The notes beneath the pieces were generated by a model. It saw only the letters and a list, made by a program, of their open reading frames with translations. It was not told the origin of the DNA and did no database searches. DNA of 64,000 bases from Parvibaculum sp. (GTDB lineage Bacteria; Pseudomonadota; Alphaproteobacteria; Parvibaculales; Parvibaculaceae): positions 643,392 to 707,391 of the forward strand of contig NZNS01000010.1 in the NCBI GenBank assembly GCA_002694985.1. Reading direction: 5' to 3'. The translations under genes and the position numbers were made by a program. Position 1 is the first letter of the stretch, and each line of letters begins with the position of its first letter. Positions 35,444 through 46,209 of the stretch are shown here, piece by piece.

Positions 35444-36618
35444 TGGCCCTTCTCCTTCGATACAGCCGCGAGAAGCCGCTCGATGCCGACGGCGCAACCG
35501 ACCGCAGGTATGGAGTTGGGCGAGCCGAGCGCGGACAGCAGATCGTCGTAGCGGCCGCCGCCGCAGATCATCGCATCGGCGCCGAGATCGGGAACGCGAA
35601 ACTCGAAAACGAAGCCTGTGTAGTAGGCCATGTTGCGCCCGAAGCCGGTTGCAAAATGAGCGCGGGAAAGGTCGACGCCCGCTTTTGCGGAGAGTTCTAG
35701 GCGGCGCTCGAAGCGAGCGATAGCTGCCTCGATCGAAACGCCGGAGCCTTCGGTAAGCGCGCGAATCCGGGCAATGCCTTCTTGAGGTGTGCCCGACACG
35801 GCCAGGAAATCCGAAATGAGTTTCGCTGCCGCCTTCGGTACGCTCGACGAGGTGAGTTCCGCCTGCTCGATCAGCCGTTCGGCGACTTCTTCAACCGTGC
35901 GGCCACCTACAGGCGCGATGCCCGCAAGTTTCAGCACGTCTTCGATCACGTCCTTTGCCTGCGCATCGTCGAGGCCGGAGATTGCCGAAATAAGTGCCTG
36001 GCGGTCGCTGGATTCTTCACCCGCATCCCCCGCCGCGAGCCGGTCGAGAAGTTCGCGGAAATAGTCGGGGCGCCAGAAATGTCGCTTCAGACGTGAGCGC
36101 CAGCCCGGCGGCAAGTCGAGTGCATCGACCAGTGCATCGAAGAGCGCGAGATCGCCCATCTCGATGCCATAGGACTTCAAGCCCGCATCGGCCAGCGCAT
36201 TTGCGGCGAGCGCAACCACTTCCGCGTCGGCGGCCTCCGCATCGCTCGCGCCAAGGCATTCCACTCCCGCTTGCGTATATTCACGCAGCTTGGTCGAACC
36301 CCGACTTTGATAGCGGTAGACCGGCCCGAGCGCACAAAGCTTTTGCGCGCCGCCGCCGCTTTCGAGATAGAGTCGGCAAACTGGAATTGTCAGCTCCGGC
36401 CGAAGACACAGCTCGTCACCAGCCGGATCGGCAAAGACATACATGCGCCGCCGGATGTCCTCACCGGACATATCGAGAAAAATGTCGGCGGGCTGAAGTG
36501 CAGGCGCAGAAACCGGCGCATAGCCCGCCTTTTCGAAGCCTGCGCGCACGGAAGCGCCCAGCGCTTCCCTTGCGCGCAGGCGCTCTCCATCCAGTGCTGC
36601 CATAGGTTCAGGTGACAT
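35440..36618 (-). CDS. hisZ: ATP phosphoribosyltransferase regulatory subunit HisZ
   Basis: This 392-residue histidyl-tRNA-synthetase paralogue lacks aminoacylation activity and forms a hetero-octamer with short-form HisG. It has LCLRPELTIPVCRLYL (motif 2 area), GPVYRYQSRGSTKLREYTQAGVE and the HisZ-type C-terminal core GGGRYDDLLSALGSPNSIPAVG. It is encoded between hisS and hisG, 105 bp after hisS and overlapping hisG by 4 bp, so HisS, HisZ and HisG are co-expressed. Confidence 0.92.
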   Translation of the reverse strand: MSPEPMAALDGERLRAREALGASVRAGFEKAGYAPVSAPALQPADIFLDMSGEDIRRRMYVFADPAGDELCLRPELTIPVCRLYLESGGGAQKLCALGPVYRYQSRGSTKLREYTQAGVECLGASDAEAADAEVVALAANALADAGLKSYGIEMGDLALFDALVDALDLPPGWRSRLKRHFWRPDYFRELLDRLAAGDAGEESSDRQALISAISGLDDAQAKDVIEDVLKLAGIAPVGGRTVEEVAERLIEQAELTSSSVPKAAAKLISDFLAVSGTPQEGIARIRALTEGSGVSIEAAIARFERRLELSAKAGVDLSRAHFATGFGRNMAYYTGFVFEFRVPDLGADAMICGGGRYDDLLSALGSPNSIPAVGCAVGIERLLAAVSKEKGQ

Positions 36619-36723
36619 ATCGAATACTTCCCGGCCCTGCCATTTCGTTCCGGTTTGGCCTTCCGGAGCGGGCCTTGTCTAGCATGGAAATGGTAAATAT
36701 CGAGAAAGGAGATAACGGCTTTT

Positions 36724-38244
36724 TCAGCCGTGATGGCCCGGGACATGGCGATGCCGGGCAAGCATTGCGACAACCTCTTCGACGAGCCGCGCGCGCGGTA
36801 CGGAAACCTGCGCGGGCTGCCCCTCACGCCAGGCGGCATTGTCCTCGATCTCTTTCGACATTTCGGTGCCGAGGATCAGGTCTTTCAGGGTAATTTCACC
36901 CCGGGCCCGCTCATCCTCACCCTCGATCACCGCTATCGGCGCGCCACGCTTGTCGGCATATTTGAGCTGTGCCTTCATGCCCGAGCCACCGAGATAAAGT
37001 TCGGCACGGATACCCGCGGCACGCAGCTCCGACACCATGGTCTGATATTGAGCCATGTTGCCTGCATCGAGCGTCAGCACGACGACCGGTGCGGTCACGT
37101 CTTCAACGTCGAGCTTGCCCAGCAATTCGAGAGCGCTCTGAAGCCTGCTTACACCGATCGAGAAGCCGGTGGCAGGCACCTTCATACCCTTGAAGCGTTC
37201 GACCAGCCCGTCATAGCGGCCGCCGGAACCGACCGAGCCGAAGCGTACAGGGTTGCCCTTTTCGTCCTTCACCTCGAAGAGAAGATCGGATTCGAAAACA
37301 GGCCCCGTGTAATAGCCGAGGCCCCGCACAATCCAGGAATTGAATTCGATCCGATCCGTGCCATAGCCCGCCGCCACGAAGAGCGCGTCCATTTCAGCCA
37401 GTTCTTCAATACCCTCACGGCCAATGGCACTGTCGCCGACAACCTTGCGCCAGCCTTCGAGCACGAGATTGCGGTCCGTCGTGCCTTCGCCGACGCCCGA
37501 CTCCACATAGTCGAGCACCGCGGTAATCTGCGACGGTGAAAGCCCCGCTCCCTTGGTGAAATCGCCGGATTCATCCTTGCGACCCGCGCCGAGCAGCAGT
37601 TCCACGCCCTTCCGTCCAAGGCGATCATATTTGTCGATGGCGCGCAGAACCGTCATATAGGTTGCACTACCCGGCTCACCATCAAGGCCGATGGTTTCGA
37701 GAAGCCCATCCAGCACCTTGCGGTTGTTCGCACGGATGCGATAGCTGCCGCGCGGAATACCGAGCGCCTCCAGGCAATCGGCCCCCATCATGCACATCTC
37801 GGCATCGGCGGCGACGCCGGGGGCAGCCACGGTATCGGCGTCAAATTGCGTAAACTGGCGATAACGGCCCGGCCCAGGTTTTTCGTTCCGCCAGACTGGT
37901 CCTGTCTGATAACGGCGAAACGGCTTGGGGAGGGCGTCATAGTTTTCGGCGACATAGCGCGCGAGCGGGGCCGTCAGGTCGTAGCGTAGCGAGAGCCACT
38001 GCTCGTCGTCGTCCTGAAAGGAAAAGACACCTTCGTTCGGCCTGTCTTCATCGGGCAGAAACTTGCCCAGCGCATCCGCATATTCAAAGGCGGAGGTTTC
38101 CAGAGGATCGAAGCCATAGCGCTCATAGACCTCGCGAATGCGCGCAAGCATTCGCTGCTCCGTACGCACCAGCGCGGAAGGCATGTCGCGAAGCCCCTTC
38201 GGCACTCTGGCCTTGGGACGGAAGGTCTTTACTTTCTTGCTCAT
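36724..38244 (-). CDS. hisS: Histidyl-tRNA synthetase
   Basis: This 506-residue class II synthetase is longer than E. coli HisRS (424). Motif 1 is in the PKGLRDM region, and motif 2 reads [18 protein letters not shown] (about residues 113-130) where E. coli has a different loop (FRHERPQKGRYRQF). The histidine A/B box region [11 protein letters not shown] is present, and motif 3 is [13 protein letters not shown]. The motif 2 and insertion pattern fits the divergent alphaproteobacterial HisRS class, which co-evolved with tRNA-His lacking the G-1 identity base. It is followed by hisZ and hisG. Confidence 0.94.
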   Translation of the reverse strand: MSKKVKTFRPKARVPKGLRDMPSALVRTEQRMLARIREVYERYGFDPLETSAFEYADALGKFLPDEDRPNEGVFSFQDDDEQWLSLRYDLTAPLARYVAENYDALPKPFRRYQTGPVWRNEKPGPGRYRQFTQFDADTVAAPGVAADAEMCMMGADCLEALGIPRGSYRIRANNRKVLDGLLETIGLDGEPGSATYMTVLRAIDKYDRLGRKGVELLLGAGRKDESGDFTKGAGLSPSQITAVLDYVESGVGEGTTDRNLVLEGWRKVVGDSAIGREGIEELAEMDALFVAAGYGTDRIEFNSWIVRGLGYYTGPVFESDLLFEVKDEKGNPVRFGSVGSGGRYDGLVERFKGMKVPATGFSIGVSRLQSALELLGKLDVEDVTAPVVVLTLDAGNMAQYQTMVSELRAAGIRAELYLGGSGMKAQLKYADKRGAPIAVIEGEDERARGEITLKDLILGTEMSKEIEDNAAWREGQPAQVSVPRARLVEEVVAMLARHRHVPGHHG

Positions 38245-38501
38245 GGTCTGCCTTTGGAGGGCGCTTTGCCGGAACGCCGAAGCCTTTGCAGCGCGGGCGC
38301 ATACCTAGCCCATAGGCCCCGGCGTCACAAGTATTCGCTGGAACCGAATCACCACGGCCCTGCGCGTGCCCTCTTTTCGCCATGAAGGGCCCGATCACGC
38401 GGTTTTTTGCTTTTCGGCACGTGAATCGAAGAACAAAAAGGAAGGTTAATGCCGGCAGGTAAAAACTATAGAAAACCTACACTGAAACGCGGTTTTTATC
38501 G

Positions 38502-38516
38502 TTAAAACATGCTTAC
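38502..38516. promoter_or_regulatory. CtrA-like binding site upstream of the sensor-kinase gene
   Basis: TTAA-N7-TTAC (38502-38505, 38513-38516) matches the CtrA consensus TTAA-N7-TTAA with one mismatch. It lies about 150 bp upstream of the kinase ATG in an AT-richer 420-bp intergenic region (38245-38664), which also contains GANTC sites at 38346, 38423, 38582 and 38588. No coding sequence was found in that region. Confidence 0.4.
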
Positions 38517-38664
38517 CTTCTTGTATGGACGTCCAGCCCTAACCACAAAATAAGCGTCTCGTTTACTTTCCGTTTACTAAAGAATCAGACTCTTGGTTCA
38601 CGCGGCCAAATGCCACCGCAATCAACTTATATGAATTGGGTTGAGGGCGCTGGGGGGCGCAGAA

Positions 38665-40227
38665 ATGGGTTTGACCTTGGTACGTCCAGGCACAGCAATG
38701 AGCCGCACCTCTTCACCAGACGGAACAAGCGGGCCGCTCGCTCCTTCCGCCCTTTTCACTCATGTCGTTAGCGCCTCACAGAGGCTGCGGGCCAACTTTA
38801 CTGCGCTTGCCGCGTCGGGCGAAGCGGGGCCGCTCTGCTTCGGATTTTCCACGACCGAGGAAGGTATTGATCCGCTACTTCACCCGGGCATCGATGCGCT
38901 CGCCATCGATATCGGCGACGGCGGGGTTGCAGCACTCGATTTCCTGCGCCGCGTGATCGCACTCGGCCCGAATGCTCCAGTTATTGCGCTCGGCGCCGGC
39001 GACCCGCTCCTTCAGGCGGCGGCGCTCGAGGCAGGGGCTGAAGATTGCCTCTCTCCGGAGATGGATACGCCGACCTCTCTCGGCCTGGCCATTCGCCGCG
39101 CCGTCATGCGCCGCAACCTGAGCGAGGAGCGGCCAGCCGATGCCGCACCCTCCGAAGAGGCCGACAAACCTCATGTAACACTCGTTCAGGAAACGCCGGA
39201 AGCCATCGTCATACTCGACAGCCAAGGTGTCATTCGCTTTGCCAACAGCGCCGCCCAGGACATTCTGGGGCGTTCGAGTGACGATCTTGTCGGCAGGCCC
39301 TTCGGCTTGCCGAGCGAACCCGGCGAGCACGATGTTACAATCACGAGGCCGGATGGAGACAACCGCCTCGCTGAAATGCGCATCGTCGATACACGGTGGG
39401 GCGGCGTTCCTGCCCGTGTTGCCGCCCTCAACGATGTTACCGTGCGGCGCAAGCTCGAACAGACCATGCACGAAGCAGAGACGCGCAGTCAGGAAACCTA
39501 CAAGCGCAACCAAAGCTTCTTCTCAAACGTGAACCATGATCTCCGGACGCCTCTGACACACATCATCGGCTTTTCGGAAATGATGAAGAACGAACGTCTC
39601 GGACCAATGGGTACCGACCGTTACAAGGAATATGCGAGCGATATCTATTCGAGCGGCACGGTGCTGCTCGATATGATCGAGGATTTGCTCGGCATCGCCG
39701 AAGCGGAAATGCATGAAATCGACCTGACCGACGAGATCTGCAATCTCGGACAACTTGCGGAGATCGCGGTGGCGAGCCAGAAGCAGCACGCGGCAGAGGA
39801 AGGTGTATCGATCGAGGTCGTTTGCCCGGACCGCCTTCCGGGTCTGCGCGGGGATGCACGCAGGTTGAGGCAAGGTCTCTTCCGTCTGATCGCGGAAGCG
39901 ATTCATTGCGCCCATCGGGGTTCGACCATCCGCCTCACTCTGGGTGAGGATAATCGCAGGATATATGTAAGGCTGAACGAGGTTCGCGATCCGAAGGTCA
40001 TTCAGATGGAACTCAATGCCCTGACCGATTTCGAGACGATAGACGACCCCTTCGTCAGCGCCGAAGATAGCAGCGCGCCGCGCGAGGAAAGCCTCGCGCT
40101 TTCTCTCACACGCAAGGTAATGGAGTTGCATGGCGGCTCTCTCGATGTCGTCCGCGCCCACAAGCACACACCGGACAGCAACATGAGCATCGATCTCCAT
40201 TTCCCGGAAAATCGTGTGGTCCGCTGA
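38665..40227 (+). CDS. PAS-containing histidine kinase with degenerate receiver and ATPase domains
   Basis: This 520-residue protein has an N-terminal receiver-like region (about residues 25-155) without the canonical Thr and Lys. A PAS domain follows (about 170-280, starting TPEAIVILDSQGVIRFANS). The HisKA H-box is NVNHDLRTPLTHIIGFSEMM with His291. The C-terminal ATPase-like region lacks the N-box Asn (LFRLIAEAIHCAH) and the DxGxG loop. Kinase activity is therefore doubtful, and it may act as a phosphatase or scaffold, as DivL-like proteins do. Several starts are possible (TTG 38641, ATG 38665, ATG 38698); 38665 has a G-rich site upstream. Confidence 0.8.
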   Translation: MGLTLVRPGTAMSRTSSPDGTSGPLAPSALFTHVVSASQRLRANFTALAASGEAGPLCFGFSTTEEGIDPLLHPGIDALAIDIGDGGVAALDFLRRVIALGPNAPVIALGAGDPLLQAAALEAGAEDCLSPEMDTPTSLGLAIRRAVMRRNLSEERPADAAPSEEADKPHVTLVQETPEAIVILDSQGVIRFANSAAQDILGRSSDDLVGRPFGLPSEPGEHDVTITRPDGDNRLAEMRIVDTRWGGVPARVAALNDVTVRRKLEQTMHEAETRSQETYKRNQSFFSNVNHDLRTPLTHIIGFSEMMKNERLGPMGTDRYKEYASDIYSSGTVLLDMIEDLLGIAEAEMHEIDLTDEICNLGQLAEIAVASQKQHAAEEGVSIEVVCPDRLPGLRGDARRLRQGLFRLIAEAIHCAHRGSTIRLTLGEDNRRIYVRLNEVRDPKVIQMELNALTDFETIDDPFVSAEDSSAPREESLALSLTRKVMELHGGSLDVVRAHKHTPDSNMSIDLHFPENRVVR

Positions 40228-40367
40228 CCCCTCGTGTGGTCCATATCCATTCGAATTTTGTGGGCCGTTTCGACGCGGGGCATTTCGCTGCACCCTTTAG
40301 GCCTGTTGACACGGAGGATGACGGTGTATGCTCGCGCACTCACCTTCGATGATGGAGGAGACGTGCC

Positions 40368-41759
40368 ATGCCACCGCTCGACGCCGAAATTCTCGCCCGG
40401 CTCCAATTTGCCTTCACCGTCTCCTTTCACATTCTGTTCCCGACACTGACGATCGGGTTGGCAGGGTTTCTTGTTTTTTTCGAAGCAAGATATCTGCGCT
40501 CGAACAATGAGGTCTGGCTCGTTCTCTACCGCTTCTGGGTCAAGATATTCGCACTGACTTTCGGCATGGGGGTCGTCTCCGGCCTCGTCCTCTCCTATCA
40601 GTTCGGCACAAACTGGTCCGAATGGTCGCGCATTACGGGGCCGGTGCTCGGGCCCTTGATCGGATTCGAGGTTCTGACAGCCTTCTTTCTTGAGGCCGGC
40701 TTTCTCGGAATCATGCTGTTCGGCTGGAAAAAGGTCGGTCCGCGCCTTCACTTTCTGGCCACGTGTCTCGTCGCTATCGGCACGGTGATTTCGGCCTTCT
40801 GGATTCTCTCCGCCAACAGTTGGATGCAGACACCTGCAGGCGCGAGCTTTGTCGACGGCCAATATGTCGTCGATGACTGGCTGGCGGTCATCTTCAATCC
40901 GTCGTTTCCGTGGCGGCTCATGCATATGACGACAGCGTCCTACCTCACCTCATCGCTTGTCGTCTCCGGCATATCGGCCTTTTATCTTCTCGCCGGCAGC
41001 AATCGGGATGTTGCACGGCAGGCCTTCTCGATAGCCATGTGGGCCGTTCTCGTTCTCGCACCGCTGCAGATATTTCTCGGCGACCAGCATGGTCTCAACA
41101 CGCTCGAACATCAGCCGATGAAGGTCGCGGCAATGGAAGGCAATTGGGAGACGCGATCCCATGCGCCCTTTCACATCTTCGCCATGCCGGACCAGAAACT
41201 GCAAAAGAACCATCTCGAAATATCGATCCCCTGGGCATCGAGCCTTATTCTGAAGCACAGCCCCTCGGGCGTCGTGCCGGGGCTCAAGGAAGTGCCGGTC
41301 GAAGACCAGCCGCCGGTGGGCGTTGTCTTCTGGTCCTTCCGTGTCATGGTCGGACTTGGCTTCCTGTTCCTCGCGCTCGGACTCTGGGGCGCCTATGCGC
41401 GGTGGCGCGGTACACTTTACGACACGCGCTGGCTCAAGCGCCTTGCCGTGGTGCTGACACCTGCGGGCTTCATCGCGACGCTGTCCGGCTGGTTCGTGAC
41501 GGAAGTCGGACGCCAGCCCTACACGGTCTATCGCGCGATGCGCACGGAAGACAGCTTCTCGCCGTCCGTGACAGGCGCATCGGTCGCGACGACGCTGATC
41601 ATCTTCCTCATTGTCTATGGCGGTCTTTTTGGTGCCTATCTCTATTATCTCTTGAAGCTCATCCGAAAGGGCCCGGACCCTCTCAAAACGAGAGAAACCG
41701 AAGAAACGCCCGAGGCTATCCGGGGCGCCCGCCCCGGCCTCGTCGTTCCCGCGGAATAG
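40368..41759 (+). CDS. cydA: Cytochrome bd-type (cyanide-insensitive-like) ubiquinol oxidase subunit I
   Basis: This 463-residue CydA has nine predicted helices. Heme-ligand regions are FTVSFHILFPT (His21, equivalent to E. coli His19) and PWRLMHMTTAS (His near 190), with GWFVTEVGRQPY near residue 385. The Q-loop between helices 6 and 7 is short and lacks the E. coli C-terminal insertion; GLKEVPVEDQPPV is typical of CIO-type oxidases (CioA). It oxidises ubiquinol and reduces O2 without proton pumping. It has a possible promoter with TTGACA at 40306. The cydB start is 12 bp after its stop. Confidence 0.93.
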   Translation: MPPLDAEILARLQFAFTVSFHILFPTLTIGLAGFLVFFEARYLRSNNEVWLVLYRFWVKIFALTFGMGVVSGLVLSYQFGTNWSEWSRITGPVLGPLIGFEVLTAFFLEAGFLGIMLFGWKKVGPRLHFLATCLVAIGTVISAFWILSANSWMQTPAGASFVDGQYVVDDWLAVIFNPSFPWRLMHMTTASYLTSSLVVSGISAFYLLAGSNRDVARQAFSIAMWAVLVLAPLQIFLGDQHGLNTLEHQPMKVAAMEGNWETRSHAPFHIFAMPDQKLQKNHLEISIPWASSLILKHSPSGVVPGLKEVPVEDQPPVGVVFWSFRVMVGLGFLFLALGLWGAYARWRGTLYDTRWLKRLAVVLTPAGFIATLSGWFVTEVGRQPYTVYRAMRTEDSFSPSVTGASVATTLIIFLIVYGGLFGAYLYYLLKLIRKGPDPLKTRETEETPEAIRGARPGLVVPAE

Positions 41760-41771
41760 GAGAGGCGTATC

Positions 41772-42788
41772 ATGGAAACACTCGCAATCATTTCCGGTGG
41801 CATCATCGGTGCTGCGATCCTCATGTATGTCGTGCTCGACGGCTTCGATCTCGGCGTCGGTATCCTCTTTCCTTTCGCGCCCGGCGAGAAAGCGCGGGAC
41901 ACCATGATCAATTCGGTGGCGCCCATATGGGACGGCAACGAGACGTGGCTTATTCTGGGCGGAGGCGGCCTTCTCGTTTTCTTCCCCGCTGCCTATTCAA
42001 TCGCGCTTCCCGCCTTTTACATCCCCGTCATGGCAATGCTCTTTGCTCTGATCTTCCGTGGCGTCACCTTCGAGTTCCGCCATCAGGCACATACGAGTAC
42101 GCATCTCTGGAACCGTTCCTTCTTCTGGGGTTCACTCATCGCCGCCTTCATGCAAGGCGTCTTGCTCGGCGCCTTGGTACAAGGGGTCGAGGTGAAAAAC
42201 CTCCGCTATACAGGTGGCATGTTCGACTGGCTCACCCCCTTTTCCATCCTGACGGGAATTGGCGTGGTGATGGGATACGGCCTGCTCGGCGCCACATGGG
42301 TGATCTACAAGACCGAAGGCGAAATACAGGAATGGGCGCACCGCGCGGCTATCGTCATGGGGAGCGGCATGCTGGTTGCGATGGCGGCCGTCAGCGTGAT
42401 GACGCCACTGCTTCGCCCGGCCATCGCGGACCGCTGGTTCGGTGGCGTGAACCTGCTTTATCTTTCGCCGATCCCGCTTCTCACGTTCGCGCTCGCCGTT
42501 ACGCTCTTCTGGTCGATCCTTTCGCGGCGCGAGCTTTTACCTTTCCTGTCGGCTATCGGGCTTTTCATTCTAGGGCTCGCTGGCATCGCAATCAGTCTCT
42601 ACCCGAATATCATTCCGCCTTCTGTAACGGTCTGGGATGCGGTCGCGCCCCGTTCGAGCGTGATCTTTGCAATGGTCGGCGTTGCGGTCGTTCTGCCTAT
42701 GGTGCTGATCTACACCGTCTATGCCTATAGCGTGTTCCACGGCAAGGCGAGTGCCGAAGGCGGCTACGCCCATCATGAGCATGAGTGA
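41772..42788 (+). CDS. cydB: Cytochrome bd-type ubiquinol oxidase subunit II
   Basis: This 338-residue CydB has eight helices. It begins with ISGGIIGAAILMYVVLDGFDLGVG, the family start, followed by APIWDGNETWLILGGGGLLV. With CydA it forms the heterodimer, and a small third subunit follows at 42775. It has an AGGAG site just after the cydA stop. The C-terminus ends in a His-rich HHEHE that overlaps the start of the small gene. Confidence 0.94.
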   Translation: METLAIISGGIIGAAILMYVVLDGFDLGVGILFPFAPGEKARDTMINSVAPIWDGNETWLILGGGGLLVFFPAAYSIALPAFYIPVMAMLFALIFRGVTFEFRHQAHTSTHLWNRSFFWGSLIAAFMQGVLLGALVQGVEVKNLRYTGGMFDWLTPFSILTGIGVVMGYGLLGATWVIYKTEGEIQEWAHRAAIVMGSGMLVAMAAVSVMTPLLRPAIADRWFGGVNLLYLSPIPLLTFALAVTLFWSILSRRELLPFLSAIGLFILGLAGIAISLYPNIIPPSVTVWDAVAPRSSVIFAMVGVAVVLPMVLIYTVYAYSVFHGKASAEGGYAHHEHE

Positions 42789-42900
42789 GAAAGAGCCGCG
42801 CGGGGGGAAGAAGCTTCTCTGGTTCGCCGCGATCTGGCTTGCGAGCGTTGCCGCCCTTGCCGCTTTTGCCTATGGCGTGAGGGCGTTACTCGGGCTCTAG
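42775..42900 (+). CDS. DUF2474 / CydX-like small subunit of the bd-type oxidase
   Basis: Positions 42775-42900 encode 41 residues in another frame overlapping the last codons of cydB. A polar, basic N-terminus (KEPRGGKK) leads into one membrane helix (LLWFAAIWLASVAALAAFA) and ends YGVRALLGL. DUF2474 proteins of this size and layout follow cydAB in many proteobacteria and probably stabilise the heme cluster, as CydX does. ATG 42781 is an alternative start. The last bases overlap the scfR stop codon on the other strand. Confidence 0.75.
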   Translation: MSMSEKEPRGGKKLLWFAAIWLASVAALAAFAYGVRALLGL

Positions 42901-44342
42901 TTTTCGCGCACCGGCACGCCGAAGGGCGAGACGCCGCGCACATGGTCTTCCACCGTCAGACGATGCTTCAGCGGCGGGAAGGCGCGCTGCGAACAGTCGA
43001 GCCTTTCGCAAAGCCTGCAATTAACACCGATGGGCATGGCAGCCCGCTCGTCGTCGAGATCGTAACCCTGGCTGTAGACGATCTTGCGGGCATGTGCGAT
43101 TTCGCAGCCAAGGCCAACGACATACTGATCGCCCGGCACGCCGATGCCCGAGCCGGCACGGCTCACCGTGCGCGCGATGGAGAAATAGCGCGTACCATCT
43201 TCCATCTGCACGACCTGCGTGTAGACCTCGCCGGGCACCCGGAAGGCATCATGCACGTTCCATCTGGGACAGGTGCCGCCGAAACGCGCAAAGTGGAAGC
43301 CGGCCGCAGAGAAACGCTTCGAGACATTGCCCGCGTTGTCCACCCGGATGAGGAAGAAGGGGATACCGCGCGCGCCCGGCCGCTGCAGCGTGGTGACGCG
43401 ATGACAAACTTGCTCGAAGCTGGTGCCGAAGCGGCGCCCGAGTAGACGGATATCATAGCGCGTTGCCTCTGCGGTCTTGTGAAAGGGGCCATAGGGCATC
43501 AACAGCGCCGCCGCAAAATAGTTGGCCAGCGCCACCCGGCAGAGGCGTTGGGCTTCCTCGCTTTCAAGGCCCGAGCTTTCGACGATGTCCTCTATGGCGC
43601 GGGACTGCTCGAAATAGCCGAGCTGATAGGCAAGCTGAAACGACCGGCCCGGCTGGTCCAGAAGTTCGGATAGGAAGATCGTCTGCCGGTGACGATCGTA
43701 GCGCCTGAGTTCGTGCGGCATGAGATCGGCAGGGGCGATGCGCGTCGAGACGCCATGAAGGTCGCGCAGCACCGTCCTGAGTGCCACATAGGGCTCTTCC
43801 GAGCCTATGCCGGCGCTCGCATAGAGCTTCTCCGCCGCATCGTCCAGTTCGGGAAAGTGGTTGTTCCGGCTGTTGATGAAATCGCGAACCTCTTCGAGCG
43901 GCAGACCCGGCGCTTCCGCACCGTCCAGCATGTCGCGATCCGCCAGACGCTCCGCAAGCATTGAACCGTTGGTCACGCTCTCCTGATAGGCGCGGTAGAG
44001 GGTCGAGATCGCATCCGCCGTTGCGGGGCTCGCTGCCGCGATTTCGCGCAGATCCTGAATGGTGAGACCCGCATCGCGAAAAAGCGGGTCCGAGAAGACC
44101 TCGCGGAGGACCGTGAGCGCCTGCGCTTCATCGTCGCCGCCGAGCGAGCGGAGCTCAACGTCATAGACTTCGGCAAGCTTGAGCAGCACCTGAACGGAGA
44201 CAGGACGCTGATCCCGCTCGATCAGATTAAGGTAACTTGCCGAAATGCCTAGGTCGGCGGCCATGCGCGCCTGGGTCAGCCCTTTTTCACGACGAAGACG
44301 TCTAACGCGCGGACCGGCAAAGACTTTTTTCTCCGACGCCAT
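42897..44342 (-). CDS. ScfR/RamB-type XRE-family transcriptional regulator (HTH + ImmA/IrrE + DUF2083)
   Basis: This 481-residue protein has an N-terminal XRE helix-turn-helix (LRREKGLTQARMAADLGIS, about residues 17-35, then YLNLIERDQRPVSVQVLLKLA). A central domain has an ImmA/IrrE-like segment (HELRRYDRHRQTIFLSELL), though the HExxH metal motif is not evident. The C-terminus has a Cys-rich DUF2083 end (GVNCRLCERLDCSQRAFPP). RamB/ScfR regulators respond to acyl-CoA-related signals and control acetate and glyoxylate-shunt genes. Here it is divergent from aceB. ATG 44342 is preceded by AAGG at 8 nt; GTG 44351 is possible. Confidence 0.87.
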   Translation of the reverse strand: MASEKKVFAGPRVRRLRREKGLTQARMAADLGISASYLNLIERDQRPVSVQVLLKLAEVYDVELRSLGGDDEAQALTVLREVFSDPLFRDAGLTIQDLREIAAASPATADAISTLYRAYQESVTNGSMLAERLADRDMLDGAEAPGLPLEEVRDFINSRNNHFPELDDAAEKLYASAGIGSEEPYVALRTVLRDLHGVSTRIAPADLMPHELRRYDRHRQTIFLSELLDQPGRSFQLAYQLGYFEQSRAIEDIVESSGLESEEAQRLCRVALANYFAAALLMPYGPFHKTAEATRYDIRLLGRRFGTSFEQVCHRVTTLQRPGARGIPFFLIRVDNAGNVSKRFSAAGFHFARFGGTCPRWNVHDAFRVPGEVYTQVVQMEDGTRYFSIARTVSRAGSGIGVPGDQYVVGLGCEIAHARKIVYSQGYDLDDERAAMPIGVNCRLCERLDCSQRAFPPLKHRLTVEDHVRGVSPFGVPVREN

Positions 44343-44397
44343 GCGTAACACCTTGGAAAATTGCCTTCCAATGAGGCAGTTCAGAGCACTCTAGTTT

Positions 44398-44438
44398 ACA
44401 AGATTTACATTTTCAACAGAATCGCACAGGAATCTTGT
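44398..44438. promoter_or_regulatory. Inverted repeat in the scfR-aceB divergent region, site 1
   Basis: ACAAGATT (44398-44405) and AATCTTGT (44431-44438) form a perfect 8-bp inverted repeat with a 25-bp spacer. The 214-bp region between the regulator and aceB contains two such nested repeats in unusually AT-rich sequence. It is a plausible operator for the ScfR-like protein. Confidence 0.4.
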
Positions 44439-44452
44439 GAAGTTCTTTACTT

Positions 44453-44481
44453 CAATATTTTCAATGACTTAGTAAATATTG
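44453..44481. promoter_or_regulatory. Inverted repeat in the scfR-aceB divergent region, site 2
   Basis: CAATATTT (44453-44460) and AAATATTG (44474-44481) form a perfect 8-bp inverted repeat with a 13-bp spacer, about 75 bp upstream of the aceB ATG. It could overlap the aceB promoter and serve as repressor or activator site. Confidence 0.45.
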
Positions 44482-44556
44482 GACAAGCGGCTGTCGAGCC
44501 TGTATGACCTCGCGCAACAGAACCCCCAGAGATTCCGATTACGGAGGCGAGCGAGC

Positions 44557-46176
<1,620 letters not shown>

Positions 46177-46209
46177 CCGAAACCACCCTCCGCATCCCAG
46201 GAGCATTCC

